Notes: generated from the sequence alone by a model not told the origin. A stretch of DNA of 64,000 nt from DATBLQ01 sp036555325 (GCA_036555325.1 DATBLQ010000018.1:68622-132621), one strand, 5' to 3'; positions 38,135 to 51,621 are shown, counted from the stretch's first letter. Made by a program: numbers and translations.

Positions 38135-39706
38135 TTACAAAATCTGCGAAAGCGCCAGAATCGCCAGCGCCGCCGCCCCGATCCACAAGGCAATTCTTGT
38201 CCTGCGGCTTTCCCTCATTTGAGCTCTCGACAGCGCCTCGGTGGTTTGGGTATCGAGTTTGAGACCGCCGGCTTGTGCCATGTCCGACAGCATATGTGTC
38301 GCCCTCTGCGCTTCCGACAATACCTCCGGAAATGTGGTCAGAAGCCGCCCGAGCGACATCGCGCCCTCCGCGGCGTCTTCCAGTCTGCCCTGGGGGCCAA
38401 GTTTCGTCTCGATCCACTCCCTGACAACGGGTTCTGCCACGGCCCACATGTTGAGTTTAGGATTGAGCGAGCGCGCCACCCCTTCAACCACCACCATTGT
38501 TTTTTGCAGCAGCAGCAACTGCGGCTGCGTCTCCATGTTGAACTGTCCTGTCACCTGGAACAACTGTGTCAGCAGCCTGCCCATCGAGATATCTTCCGCT
38601 GTCTTGTCCATCAGGGGTTCACCGATCGCCCTCAGCGCCTGAGCGAATATGGCGCGATCCTGGTTTTCCGGCACATATCCGGCGTCGAAGTGAACCTCCG
38701 ATACGCGCGTATAGTCGCGGGTAATGAATCCGAAAAGAATTTCTGCCAGGAAGCGGCGGTCCTTGCGCGACAATCGGCCCATGATGCCGAAATCGACCGC
38801 CACCAACCGCCCCTGGGAATCGACGAATAAGTTGCCGGGATGCATATCGGCATGGAAGAAACCATCTCGGATTGCATGTCTGAGAAAAGATTGAATCAAC
38901 GTTTCGGCGAGCCGTTCCGGATCGTGGCCCGCTCGTTGAAGCGCTTCCTTGTCTCCTAAGGGAATGCCTTCGATCCAGTCTGTTGTCAGCACCCTTTGCG
39001 CAGTGCGTGCCCAGTCGACGATCGGAACTCGGAAACCCGCATCATTCTTAACATTCTCCCCCATCTCGGCAATGGCTGCTGCTTCCATCCGCAAGTCCAT
39101 CTCAAGGCTTACCGAACGGGCCAGCGTGTAAACCGCATCGACCGGCTTCAAGCGCCGCGACGGTTTGTGCCAACGCTCCAGGATATTCGCCGCAAACAGG
39201 AAGCTTTCAAGATCGTTCCCGAATAGCCTCTCAATTCCCGGCCTGAGGATTTTTACAGCTACATCCCGGCCATCGCTGCTGAGCGCTCTGTGGACTTGTG
39301 CAATTGATGCCGCTGCCACCGGTTCTTCAATTCGCGCAAACAACACCCTGGGCTCAACCCCGAATGCTTTGCTTATCTCTTTAAGAGCCTCCTCCTGCGA
39401 AAATGGTTTCAACTTGTCCTGAAGCATTGTGAGATCGCGGGCCCGCTCATCTCCCACGATATCCGAGCGAGTCGCCAGGAATTGCCCGAGTTTGATATAG
39501 CTCGGCCCGAGCGTTACCAGGGCGGCGGCCAGCGGATTGGAGTTTGCCGCATCGATACGTGTCCTTAGCCTGGCTATCCTGAGCAGAATGCGTGCTGGAA
39601 ATGAAAGTTCTGCCTGCTGCACCGCGGGCAACAAGGCACCGTAGGCCGCAAGCGTTCGCCCCGCCTTGGAGAGACGCCAGATATTCAGCAAAGCATTAGA
39701 CATCAA
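38135..39706 (-). CDS. ubiB: Ubiquinone biosynthesis protein kinase-like UbiB
   Basis: UbiB is an atypical kinase-like ATPase (ADCK3/COQ8 family) required for ubiquinone synthesis at the inner membrane. The 523-residue protein has the family's KxGQ motif (YIKLGQFLATRSDIV), the Ala-rich loop region and the catalytic-like segment GFFHADMHPGNLFVD with VDFGIMGRL. It ends in a hydrophobic helix (IALWIGAAALAILAL). It overlaps ubiE by four bases. Confidence 0.96.
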   Translation of the reverse strand: MMSNALLNIWRLSKAGRTLAAYGALLPAVQQAELSFPARILLRIARLRTRIDAANSNPLAAALVTLGPSYIKLGQFLATRSDIVGDERARDLTMLQDKLKPFSQEEALKEISKAFGVEPRVLFARIEEPVAAASIAQVHRALSSDGRDVAVKILRPGIERLFGNDLESFLFAANILERWHKPSRRLKPVDAVYTLARSVSLEMDLRMEAAAIAEMGENVKNDAGFRVPIVDWARTAQRVLTTDWIEGIPLGDKEALQRAGHDPERLAETLIQSFLRHAIRDGFFHADMHPGNLFVDSQGRLVAVDFGIMGRLSRKDRRFLAEILFGFITRDYTRVSEVHFDAGYVPENQDRAIFAQALRAIGEPLMDKTAEDISMGRLLTQLFQVTGQFNMETQPQLLLLQKTMVVVEGVARSLNPKLNMWAVAEPVVREWIETKLGPQGRLEDAAEGAMSLGRLLTTFPEVLSEAQRATHMLSDMAQAGGLKLDTQTTEALSRAQMRESRRTRIALWIGAAALAILALSQIL

Positions 39707-40473
39707 AGCCGCCAGGCCGAATGAATCGCGACTATTCCCCCCGCCAGGTTTCGATACTTGACGCTTTCGAATCCGGCCTCTTCGATCATCGATGTTAGAG
39801 TCTCCTGATCGGGAAAGGTTCTGATGCTTTCAACTAGGTATCGATAGGGTTGCCCTTCGCCTGTGACAACCTTCCCCATCGCCGGTATTACGGTGAACGA
39901 ATAGGCGTCGTAGAGCTGGCGGAAGCCGGGCAAATGGAGGCGCGAAAATTCAAGGCACAGGAAACGCCCGCCGGGCTTCAGCACGCGGTAGGCTTCCTTC
40001 AGCGCCCGCTCAAGGTGCGTCAAATTGCGAATGCCGAACGCAATCGTATAGGCGTCGAACCGACGGTCGGCAAAGGGAAGTTTCTCCGCATCGGTGACCA
40101 CGAACTCTAATCGCTGCCCCACGCCCTCCGCCTTGGCCCGCCGCATGCCTTCTGCTGCCATCGCCGGAGAAACGTCGGCAATTGTCACTTTCGTAGCGCT
40201 GCCCGCCAGTTTGAGAATGCGCAGGGCGATATCGCCGGTGCCACCCGCCACATCAACCACCTCGAATGGTCGGTCATTTCGGGGCGGATTGAGCCATGTC
40301 ACAAGATCGTCCTTCCAGAGCCGATGCATTCCCCCCGACATCAGATCGTTCATCTGGTCATAGTGCGAGGCCACCTTTGCAAACACATCGTTGATCAACT
40401 TTTGCTTGGCTTCGGCAGCAACCGTGTGAAAACCGAACGGGGCACTGTCCGGACTGGTTTTTTTCTCGCTCAT
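39703..40473 (-). CDS. ubiE: Ubiquinone/menaquinone C-methyltransferase
   Basis: UbiE is the SAM-dependent C-methyltransferase of quinone biosynthesis. The 256-residue protein has the SAM-binding VVDVAGGTGDIALRIL, the UbiE signature around YDQMNDLMSGGMHRLWK, and FGIRNLTHLERALKEAYRVLKPGG. I chose the ATG at 40473; an in-frame ATG six codons upstream is possible. It is the first gene of the minus-strand ubiE-ubiB-coaBC-dut-moeB-like operon and is divergent from mutM, with 92 bases between starts. Confidence 0.96.
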   Translation of the reverse strand: MSEKKTSPDSAPFGFHTVAAEAKQKLINDVFAKVASHYDQMNDLMSGGMHRLWKDDLVTWLNPPRNDRPFEVVDVAGGTGDIALRILKLAGSATKVTIADVSPAMAAEGMRRAKAEGVGQRLEFVVTDAEKLPFADRRFDAYTIAFGIRNLTHLERALKEAYRVLKPGGRFLCLEFSRLHLPGFRQLYDAYSFTVIPAMGKVVTGEGQPYRYLVESIRTFPDQETLTSMIEEAGFESVKYRNLAGGIVAIHSAWRL

Positions 40474-40565
40474 TGCCGCCGGACCATACATTATGCCCTT
40501 CCCGCTGGCTATGCTTGCGGTTAGCTCTGGTCAATGCGTTAACCATCTTCGAACGTGGAAAGAGA

Positions 40566-41459
40566 ATGCCCGAACTACCCGAAGTCGAAGTCGTATGTCG
40601 CGGGCTCAAGCGCACCATGTCCGGCCGGGCCATTGCCGAAGTGAGGCTGAAGCGTGGCGATCTTCGTTTTCCGTTCCCTGCGGGCTTCGCCGATCGCCTG
40701 ATCGGGAGAAAGGTGAAAAGCGTCAAGCGCCGCGCCAAATATATTGTCGTATCCCTAAGCGATGACACGAGCTTGCTCATGCATCTTGGCATGTCTGGTC
40801 ACTTCACGGTTTTCCGACCTGGCGGCTCGCGGGGTGAATTCAGCGACTTGCATCTTACTCAGACTAACAGCCGCCCCGGCACCGGTCCCCACGACCATGT
40901 CGCCTTCGTGCTCGATGACAAGACTGAGATCGTATACACCGACCCGCGCCGCTTTGGTCTGATGGACTTGCTCCCGAGCCGAACTCTCTTGTCCCATCGC
41001 CTGATCAGGCCTCTCGGCGTCGAGCCTCTAAGCAGTGAACTTAACACCCACTATCTCGCCACGGTCTTCGCAACCAAAAAAGCACCCCTGAAATCGGTGC
41101 TCGTCGATCAGCGGTTGATCGCCGGCCTTGGCAACATCTACGCATGCGAAGCACTTTTCCGTGCCCGCCTGTCGCCGCATCGCAAGGCTGGAACGCTGGT
41201 TAAGGGCAGGCGGTCCGATGCGCGGCTCAGGAAGCTGGTGCATGCCATACGTGCAGTCCTGAACGATGCGATTGAATCGGGAGGCTCCACAATACGCGAC
41301 TATGCGCGCGCTGATGGTTCTTCAGGTGCCTATCAGCAGCGATTCTGGGTTTATGGACGGGTCGGCAAGCCATGCCGCAGACGCGGCTGCGGCGGAACGG
41401 TTAGGCGTCTTGTTCAATCGGGACGCTCGACCTTTTTCTGCCCGACCTGTCAACGTTGA
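40566..41459 (+). CDS. mutM: Formamidopyrimidine-DNA glycosylase
   Basis: MutM (Fpg) removes 8-oxoguanine and formamidopyrimidines from DNA. The mature N-terminal Pro2-Glu3 catalytic pair is present (MPELPEVE), as are the helix-two-turn-helix (GLGNIYACEALFRA) and a C-terminal zinc finger. The first cysteine pair is spaced CxxxxC (CRRRGC), a variant known in alphaproteobacteria, and the second is CPTC. The protein has 297 residues. In-frame codons upstream of 40566 can be excluded because Pro2 must follow the initiator Met. Confidence 0.96.
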   Translation: MPELPEVEVVCRGLKRTMSGRAIAEVRLKRGDLRFPFPAGFADRLIGRKVKSVKRRAKYIVVSLSDDTSLLMHLGMSGHFTVFRPGGSRGEFSDLHLTQTNSRPGTGPHDHVAFVLDDKTEIVYTDPRRFGLMDLLPSRTLLSHRLIRPLGVEPLSSELNTHYLATVFATKKAPLKSVLVDQRLIAGLGNIYACEALFRARLSPHRKAGTLVKGRRSDARLRKLVHAIRAVLNDAIESGGSTIRDYARADGSSGAYQQRFWVYGRVGKPCRRRGCGGTVRRLVQSGRSTFFCPTCQR

Positions 41460-41559
41460 CGATGGATTGCCGCGCCGCTATAAGCACCAGCCCTAGGCAC
41501 CGGCCGTTGGTTCCTCGAGAAACTCCTGGTGCTTGAATTTCATTGATAAGGACTAATTC

Positions 41560-41826
41560 ATGGCCAATACAAGCTCGGCAAAAAAAGCCACCCGTGTCGC
41601 TGCTCGCCGCAACAAGATCAATCAGGCGCGGCGTGCACGCATTAAAACTTTTGTACGCGCGGTTGAAGAAGCAATCGCAAAAGGCGACAAGAAGAGTGCC
41701 GAGGCTGCATTGCAGGCCGCACAGCCGGAGTTGGTACGCGCCGCCAATAGAAACGTGGTTCACAAGAATGCGGCATCGCGCAAAATATCGCGCCTATCGC
41801 ATCGTATTAAGGTCATTAACGCCTAG
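41560..41826 (+). CDS. rpsT: 30S ribosomal protein S20
   Basis: S20 binds 16S rRNA early in 30S assembly. The 88-residue, Lys/Arg/Ala-rich helical sequence starts [19 protein letters not shown] and matches the family along its length. The mutM-rpsT-dnaA order is common in Rhizobiales. Downstream, a weak GGCA/TGCC stem and a seven-T run (about 41842-41882) may form a terminator, but they are ten bases apart. Confidence 0.97.
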   Translation: MANTSSAKKATRVAARRNKINQARRARIKTFVRAVEEAIAKGDKKSAEAALQAAQPELVRAANRNVVHKNAASRKISRLSHRIKVINA

Positions 41827-42456
41827 TTGCCTTGATCGCGCGGCACCATTTGCACCAATTTGCCCCGCCTAATGCTTTTTTTGTCAGTCCACTGACTCAT
41901 TTTTCGCACAAAAATTTAAACAACATCAAATCGTTATGCGTTCTCTGAAGCCTTGGTCGCCTATTATGCCCTTAAGCGAACCGGAAGCGTTGCTCGCGGC
42001 AGGCTTCGCAACTGCCTTGTTGCACAAAAACATCATCTGTAGCCACTTTGATTCTGCAAACTGAGTCAAAGGGTTGCTTTCTCATTGGAAAAAAAGCTTG
42101 CACGAGGTGTTGCATTATCGGTTGTCCGTGTACGGACGGAGCTTGATAAACGCTTTTCATGCCCGCCCCCTCTATGTAACGTCATGCTCAATCCAAGCGG
42201 AAATGCGCGAAACGAGCCGCCTTGGAGTAGAATATTGCGCAGTTTGTGAGTGAGGGGTCAACAGCTTGAGGTACGGCGGCGGGTCAATCCACACATTTAG
42301 AGTTTGAGAACGCAAAGCATTTGCGGGGCTTTGGCGTTCATTTCTGAAATTTCCGAGTGTCCGTTTCGGATCTGTCGATTCCGTATGGGCGCTCGCTTGT
42401 CCTGAACGACATCCGCTCTGCTGTAGATGAACAATAAATAAGAGGCACGATTTATC
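41827..42456 (+). other. rpsT-dnaA intergenic region: dnaA leader and possible replication origin
   Basis: These 630 bases show no convincing gene. They hold an AT-rich stretch (about 41872-41935), two DnaA-box-like nonamers with one mismatch to TTWTNCACA (TTTCGCACA at 41902-41910, TGTTGCACA at 42018-42026) and weaker ones with two mismatches. Several inverted repeats occur: GTCAGT/ACTGAC (41883-41896), GTTGC/GCAAC (41989-42012), GTCCGT/ACGGAC (42124-42137) and a strong hairpin at 42308-42339. The dnaA promoter must lie here. An origin is possible in this position, but the box evidence is thin. Confidence 0.35.
42308..42339 (+). repeat. Strong hairpin upstream of dnaA
   Basis: GAACGC-AAAGC and GCTTT-G-GCGTTC pair over eleven base pairs with one bulged G, around a nine-base loop (ATTTGCGGG). 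It ends 117 bases before the dnaA ATG. No T-run follows, so it is not a simple terminator. It may be a leader RNA structure or a protein site. Confidence 0.5.
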
Positions 42457-43884
42457 ATGACGGATGCGGGAAAGGACGAACTCAAAACCAGCTGGACTAG
42501 AATAGCCAAACGCCTTCGGGCAGAGCTGGGAGATGATCTTTATTCAAGTTGGTTTGTCCGCATGGAAGCAGAGGATTGCCGTGATGGGCAACTCGCCGTA
42601 TCGGTTCCAACGCGATTCTTGCGCAATTGGATTCAATCGCACTACTCCGATCGGCTTCTAAAGGTAGCGCAAAGCGAATTAGGTCCGATAGATGCAGTAG
42701 CCATTAGTGTTAGAACCCGCGGGCTTCCCACCACCCAGGCCGATCTTGTCGGCCGCCATGTCGAGCCTGCCAGTACCGCCGAAATCGCTGTCAAGCCGGT
42801 CGAGACGAGCCAAGTCGAGAAGGTCCAGGGTGACCGTGGGTCGCCGCTGGATCAGGCCTGTACTTTCGAATCCTTCATCATTGGCAAATCGAACGCCTTG
42901 GCCCACTCCGCTGCTATGCGGGTTGCCAATGCCGCCCCGGGCGCGATGGTGTCGTTCAACCCGCTGTTTATTCACTCCGCAGCTGGCCTTGGCAAGACCC
43001 ACTTGCTCAATGCAATTGCTTGGCATGTTCGCAGTCTGCATCCGGAGCGCCGCGTCCTTTTCATCTCTGCAGAACGGTTCATGTACCATTTCATCAATGC
43101 CCTGCGCGCCCGCGATGTAATCAATTTCAAGGATTATTTTCAAGCCATCGATGTGCTCCTCATTGATGATTTTCAGTTCCTGCAGGGAAAATCAATGCAG
43201 CAGGAGTTCTGCCACACCTTCAATTCGCTCGTCGACAACAAGCGCCAGGTCATCATCGCTGCCGACGTTCCGCCCGTGCAGCTTGAAAGTATTGACCAGC
43301 GAATGCGCTCGAGGCTCACGGGCGGTCTGGTTGTGGATATCGAAGTTCCCGAACCCGAGCTTCGTTACCATATACTCGAAACTCGCCTGGAGACCGCCCG
43401 CCGCCGTGACCCGGTCCTGAGCATCAGCAGCGAGGTGTTGGAATATATCGCCAACAAGGTTACCGGCGGTGGACGTGAATTGGAGGGTGCCTTGAACCGC
43501 ATCATCGCTCATCAGCAGTTGACGCGCGCGCGCATGACGGTGGATTTGGCTGCCATGACACTCCGTGATTTGGCTCAGCCGAACGATATCACTCGCATTC
43601 GCATTGACGACATACTCAAGATCGTCGGCCGGCACTACAATGTCGCGCGCGCCGACCTCCTATCGCCGCGCCGCGCCCGCTCGATCGTTCGACCGCGTCA
43701 GGTCGGAATGTACCTTGCCAAGAAACTGACACCGCGTTCGCTTCCGGAAATCGGCCGCCGCTTCGGCGGGCGCGATCACTCAACCGTGCTGCATGCCGTC
43801 CGCAAGATTGAGGAACTGATACTCACCGATGAGCAGCTCGCCCGTGAAGTGGCTTTGCTGATGCGTCTGATCGAGCAGCAGTAA
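42457..43884 (+). CDS. dnaA: Chromosomal replication initiator DnaA
   Basis: DnaA binds origin boxes and opens DNA in its ATP form. The 475-residue protein has the N-terminal DnaB-interaction domain (starting near SWTRIAKRLRAELG), a variable linker with Pro/Val/Glu-rich sequence, an AAA+ domain with Walker A GLGKTH at 177-182 and Walker B LLIDDFQFL around Asp237, and the C-terminal DNA-binding helix-turn-helix with GGRDHSTVLHA near 437-447. The long upstream region suggests complex regulation. Confidence 0.98.
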   Translation: MTDAGKDELKTSWTRIAKRLRAELGDDLYSSWFVRMEAEDCRDGQLAVSVPTRFLRNWIQSHYSDRLLKVAQSELGPIDAVAISVRTRGLPTTQADLVGRHVEPASTAEIAVKPVETSQVEKVQGDRGSPLDQACTFESFIIGKSNALAHSAAMRVANAAPGAMVSFNPLFIHSAAGLGKTHLLNAIAWHVRSLHPERRVLFISAERFMYHFINALRARDVINFKDYFQAIDVLLIDDFQFLQGKSMQQEFCHTFNSLVDNKRQVIIAADVPPVQLESIDQRMRSRLTGGLVVDIEVPEPELRYHILETRLETARRRDPVLSISSEVLEYIANKVTGGGRELEGALNRIIAHQQLTRARMTVDLAAMTLRDLAQPNDITRIRIDDILKIVGRHYNVARADLLSPRRARSIVRPRQVGMYLAKKLTPRSLPEIGRRFGGRDHSTVLHAVRKIEELILTDEQLAREVALLMRLIEQQ

Positions 43885-44005
43885 TGGATTTGCATTATCC
43901 CGGCGGTTGCCTCGCTCTTGCCTTGTCGATTAATACGCGTCAAAGTCGTCTCCCCCAACCGGGGACCGCCTACCGGCGTTTGTGAGTTGCACAAGGGGCA
44001 AGTGT

Positions 44006-45124
44006 ATGCGCGTCACCATCGAACGCTCGGCTTTCCTGCGCTCGTTGAACCATGTCCAAAGCGTTGTTGAGCGACGCAACACCATCCCGATTCTGTCAAA
44101 CGTTCTTATTCATGCGGCCGATGGCGCCGTCCGGTTGACCGCCACCGATCTGGACATCGAGGTCGTTGAAACGGTAGCTGCAGAACTTTCCCGCGAGGGA
44201 GCCGCCACCGCCCCTGCGCACGTACTATACGATATCGTTCGGAAGCTTCCCGAAGGGTCTCAGCTTGCCATCGAACACGGTCCCGACGAAGGTCGGGTAT
44301 CGGTGTTGTCCGGCCGGTCGCGTTTTTCCTTGGCAGCGTTGCCGCCGCAGGACTTTCCGGACCTTGCCGCCGGTGAGCTGAGCCACAAATTCACCATGCC
44401 CGCAGCGGACCTCAAGACACTGATCGAGAAAACGCGTTTTGCCATCTCGACTGAGGAAACCCGCTATTATCTCAATGGGATATATCTTCATGATGTCGCT
44501 GTCGGCGGAACCGCGCACATTCGCGCGGTTGCAACCGATGGGCACCGCTTGGCTCAGGTGCAGTTCCCCTGTCCCGAAGGAGCGAAGGGCATGCCGGGTA
44601 TCATAGTCCCGCGCAAGACAGTCCTTGAGCTTTCCAAGCTCATCGAAAGTGCCGAAGGCGATGTCGATGTTGCACTGTCCTCTTCCAAGATCCGGTTTGC
44701 GATCGATGGCCTGACCGTCACCTCCAAGTTGATCGATGGCACTTTCCCCGACTACGAAAGGGTCATTCCGCGCCACAACGACAAGACATTGCAGGTAGAC
44801 ACCAAACTCTTTGTCCAGGCGGTTGATCGTGTATCGACTGTGTCGAGCGAGAAGGGCCGGGCCGTCAAGCTGCACGTTTCTGCCGACCGCATCTTGCTTA
44901 CCGTCAACAATCCCGATGCAGGTTCTGCCGAAGATGAGTTGAGTGCCAGTTACAGTGCAGCTCCCCTGGATATCGGGTTCAATTCGCGGTATCTGCTGGA
45001 CATCGTTGGCCAGTTCAAGGGCGACACGGCGAATTTCGACTTTGCCGATGCCGGATCCCCGACGATAATTCGCGACCCAGCCGACGGCTCTGCGCTCTAT
45101 GTGCTGATGCCCATGCGCGTTTAG
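44006..45124 (+). CDS. dnaN: DNA polymerase III beta sliding clamp
   Basis: DnaN is the ring-shaped processivity clamp. The 372-residue protein has the three repeated clamp domains (start MRVTIERSAFLRSLNHVQ, end ADGSALYVLMPMRV, the usual C-terminal partner-binding end). AAGGGG at 43993-43998 lies seven bases before the ATG, which I prefer over a start at 43982. It follows dnaA after 121 bases and is followed by recF. Confidence 0.98.
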   Translation: MRVTIERSAFLRSLNHVQSVVERRNTIPILSNVLIHAADGAVRLTATDLDIEVVETVAAELSREGAATAPAHVLYDIVRKLPEGSQLAIEHGPDEGRVSVLSGRSRFSLAALPPQDFPDLAAGELSHKFTMPAADLKTLIEKTRFAISTEETRYYLNGIYLHDVAVGGTAHIRAVATDGHRLAQVQFPCPEGAKGMPGIIVPRKTVLELSKLIESAEGDVDVALSSSKIRFAIDGLTVTSKLIDGTFPDYERVIPRHNDKTLQVDTKLFVQAVDRVSTVSSEKGRAVKLHVSADRILLTVNNPDAGSAEDELSASYSAAPLDIGFNSRYLLDIVGQFKGDTANFDFADAGSPTIIRDPADGSALYVLMPMRV

Positions 45125-45155
45125 CCCAAGGCTTGCACGAAAGGCAGTTGGGCCT

Positions 45156-48747
<3,592 letters not shown>

Positions 48748-48793
48748 GCAAGCCATCATCTGGACATGATTGGCCGTATCTTTCAGGAGCCAT

Positions 48794-50878
48794 ATGCGCA
48801 TATTTGGGCTTGGATCGCGGCGCGGAAAGGATGGGGGCGAGGGGCGAGCCGAGCCTCACCTGTTTACCGATCGCCGCAAGCCACCACATCGCCGCGGGTA
48901 CCGCCGGCGCAGACCCATTTTGTTTCGCTTGTTGGCCTGGAGCGTAACTTTGGGGCTTTGGGCGCTTATTGCCCTCGCCGGCTTGACTGCCTACGTGTGG
49001 TTCTCTCTCGACCAGCAGGGCCTCTTTCAGATTCCCGAGCGCGAACCTGGCATGATTCTTCTCGCCTCGAACGGCGAGGTGATTGCCGAGCGTGGCACGT
49101 TCTTCGGCGATGAGGTCAGGCTCGACGAGCTTCCGGCCTATGTTTCCGAAGCTGTAATCGCCATCGAGGATCGCCGCTTCCGCCACCATTTCGGGGTTGA
49201 TCCTGTCGGCCTCGCCCGCGCCGTCATGGCCAATATCCACGCTGGCCGGATTGTCGAAGGCGGCTCGACCATCACCCAGCAACTTGCCAAGAACCTCTTT
49301 CTCAAACCCCAGAGAACCGTACAGCGCAAGCTGCAGGAACTCATTCTGGCTCTGTGGCTCGAGGCCAAATACTCCAAGGATGATATCCTGCAGCTTTATC
49401 TCAATCGCGTTTACTACGGCGCTGGAGCCACTGGAATTGAGAAGGCCTCGCAGAAGTATTTTCGCAAGTCGGCGCGCGAAGTAACCCTTGCTGAAGCGGC
49501 AATTCTTGCCGCGGTGTTGAAAGCACCCGCGACCTACAACCCGATCAATCATCCCGAAGCGGCACGCGCTCGCGCCGCTGAAGTAATCAATGACATGGTT
49601 GCCGCAGGCTTCATCACTGCCGAGGAAAGTGACAAGGCGTTGAACCAGCCCGCCGCCGTCCGGCCGGTTGAGTACCTTTCTGCCTCCCAGTACCTGGTGG
49701 ATTGGGTGTCGGAGCAGATTCCCGAACTCATCGGCACTCTCAACCAGTCAATAATCGTTGAGACAACTCTTGATCAGAATCTTCAGACAATTGCCGAAAA
49801 GGCGGTCCGCCAGCGTGTGATTAAGGAGGGCTCAAAGCTTAATGTCACGCAGGGAGCAGCGCTGGTCCTCGACATGCGCGGCGCGGTTTTGGCGATGGTC
49901 GGTGGCAGATCCTACATCCGAAGTCAGTTTAACCGTGTGACGAAAGCCAAGCGCCAACCGGGCTCCGCCTTCAAGCCCTTTGTCTATTTGACCGCGCTCG
50001 ATCAAGGAATGACACCGGACACGATTGTCGTCGATGAGCCGGTGCGCATCGGCGAATGGGAGCCGGAGAATTACAAACGGAAATATTTGGGCCGCGTTAG
50101 TCTGCGGAAGGCGTTGGCACTTTCCCTCAATACCGTTGCAGCAAAACTCGCCATTGAGGTCGGCCCTGAGAACGTCATCACCACGGCCCATCGCCTTGGA
50201 ATCAATTCCGAACTCGTGCCCAACGCGTCGATCGCGCTTGGAACCTCTGAAGTCACCCTCCTGGAAATGACCTCTGCCTTTGTGCCCTTTGCCAACGGGG
50301 GAACTGCGGTCGTTCCTTATGTGGTTACTCGCATCATCACGCGCGATGGCACAATCATTTATGAGCGAAAGGGCGAAGGGCTGGGAGCCGTTGTCGATGG
50401 CTGGAACTTGGGCGCCATGAACTCCATGTTGCGCGAGGTGATAGAAACGGGAACCGGTCGCCGAGCCCAGATCGAGGGCCAGGACATTGCGGGCAAGACC
50501 GGCACCAGCCAGGACTATCGCGACGCCTGGTTTCTCGGTTACTCAGCCTATCTCGCCGGTGGAGTTTGGGTCGGCAATGACGATAATTCTCCCACAAAGA
50601 AGGTAACTGGCGGCGGCATCCCGGCAGCCATTTGGAAGGACATTATGCAACCGGCCCATGCAGGTCTCCAATACGCGAGCCTTCCCGGCGACTACGGAAC
50701 GGTTGCTCAACAGGACTCCGGGGGAATATTTGACATATTCCGGCAAATCCTAGGAGGTCGTCGAGCATCACGCGCGGATGACATGGAAGAATTCATCGAT
50801 CAATTCGATGAGCCGCAGCCATCGAGGCGCCGACAGCTTCTGCGCGACGAGCTCAAAAAACAACGTCAGCGCCGCTAG
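48794..50878 (+). CDS. Penicillin-binding protein 1A (bifunctional transglycosylase/transpeptidase)
   Basis: A class A penicillin-binding protein that polymerises and cross-links peptidoglycan. The 694-residue protein has an N-terminal Arg-rich tail, one membrane helix (about 45-75), a GT51 domain with catalytic Glu125 (EDRRFRHHFG) and GGSTITQQLAKNLF, and a transpeptidase domain with S394-A-F-K397, S444-L-N and K568-T-G-T. AGGAG is four bases before the ATG at 48794; an in-frame TTG at 48770 is less likely. Its stop overlaps the stop of the minus-strand peptidase gene (CTAG). Confidence 0.95.
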   Translation: MRIFGLGSRRGKDGGEGRAEPHLFTDRRKPPHRRGYRRRRPILFRLLAWSVTLGLWALIALAGLTAYVWFSLDQQGLFQIPEREPGMILLASNGEVIAERGTFFGDEVRLDELPAYVSEAVIAIEDRRFRHHFGVDPVGLARAVMANIHAGRIVEGGSTITQQLAKNLFLKPQRTVQRKLQELILALWLEAKYSKDDILQLYLNRVYYGAGATGIEKASQKYFRKSAREVTLAEAAILAAVLKAPATYNPINHPEAARARAAEVINDMVAAGFITAEESDKALNQPAAVRPVEYLSASQYLVDWVSEQIPELIGTLNQSIIVETTLDQNLQTIAEKAVRQRVIKEGSKLNVTQGAALVLDMRGAVLAMVGGRSYIRSQFNRVTKAKRQPGSAFKPFVYLTALDQGMTPDTIVVDEPVRIGEWEPENYKRKYLGRVSLRKALALSLNTVAAKLAIEVGPENVITTAHRLGINSELVPNASIALGTSEVTLLEMTSAFVPFANGGTAVVPYVVTRIITRDGTIIYERKGEGLGAVVDGWNLGAMNSMLREVIETGTGRRAQIEGQDIAGKTGTSQDYRDAWFLGYSAYLAGGVWVGNDDNSPTKKVTGGGIPAAIWKDIMQPAHAGLQYASLPGDYGTVAQQDSGGIFDIFRQILGGRRASRADDMEEFIDQFDEPQPSRRRQLLRDELKKQRQRR

Positions 50879-51621
50879 ACTCCATAGCCGTGCAGGTCTC
50901 TGCCATGTCGCTTCATCCACGCCCGCGCTCTGCCGAAATCCGGACAGTGATGTTTCAGCAAAGCCCAAAATTTGGGACCGTGGTTCATATGGGCCAGATG
51001 GGCCACCTCATGGGCCGCAACATAGTCGAGAACGAAGCGAGGCGCCAAGATGAGCCGCCACGAATAGGAGAGTTGCCCTCCATATGAACACGAGCCCCAC
51101 CGGCTCGATTGATCTCGAATAACAAGCTTGCGAAACCGCACGCCCATTGCCTCGGCATAGGCAATGCTTGCGGCAGTAAGCTCCTTCTTGCATTCTGCCT
51201 TGAGCCACTCGCAGAGGCGCCGGGCAAGGTGAGCTTGCTCGCCGCACACCTCAATGCGCCCCGGTGCACCGTTCGCTGGCGGCACCACCTCGACTGGCCC
51301 GCGCGCCGTTCCTTTGCGCCTTATCTCGTGCATCGTGCCGTGCAAGGGTATGAGAGCCCCCTCCACGAAAGGCACACGGGTCGCCGCCTGCAAAAGCTGC
51401 GAGCGTATCCAGGTCGAATGCGCTTTGGCGAACTCAACGGCTCTCAGGTGGCTTCCTCGCCGCGGTATGGTAATGATGAGGCCGGTCCCCTTGCGATCAA
51501 GTCGCAACGTCATTCGGCGCGCACGTGCGTGCCGCTTGAGCGTAATTGGCAGGAGAGTGCCTTCGATTTCGAGTTTCGCCGTTTCGAGCGACGCCGCGCA
51601 TTTTCGGAATAAGGCCGCCAT
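50875..51621 (-). CDS. YgjP-type zinc metallopeptidase-like protein (DUF45)
   Basis: A soluble 248-residue protein with a C-terminal metallopeptidase core: RWGSCSYGGQLSYSWRL, then HEVAH (His204, Glu205, His208) and the third ligand His214 in MNHGPKFW. This matches the SprT/YgjP (DUF45) family of predicted zinc peptidases, whose substrates are unknown. I chose the ATG at 51621. The frame is open for another 65 codons, but that part overlaps the end of phaZ and does not resemble the family. It may be transcribed with phaZ, which ends five bases upstream. Confidence 0.88.
   Translation of the reverse strand: MAALFRKCAASLETAKLEIEGTLLPITLKRHARARRMTLRLDRKGTGLIITIPRRGSHLRAVEFAKAHSTWIRSQLLQAATRVPFVEGALIPLHGTMHEIRRKGTARGPVEVVPPANGAPGRIEVCGEQAHLARRLCEWLKAECKKELTAASIAYAEAMGVRFRKLVIRDQSSRWGSCSYGGQLSYSWRLILAPRFVLDYVAAHEVAHLAHMNHGPKFWALLKHHCPDFGRARAWMKRHGRDLHGYGV

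Noticed and set aside
40539..40546. TTAACCAT, a CtrA half-site-like sequence between ubiE and mutM
   Set aside because: Single half-site without the second TTAA at the right spacing; too short to support a call.
41842..41882. Intrinsic terminator after rpsT
   Set aside because: The possible stem is short with a long loop and the T-run is about ten bases away; mentioned under rpsT but not called.
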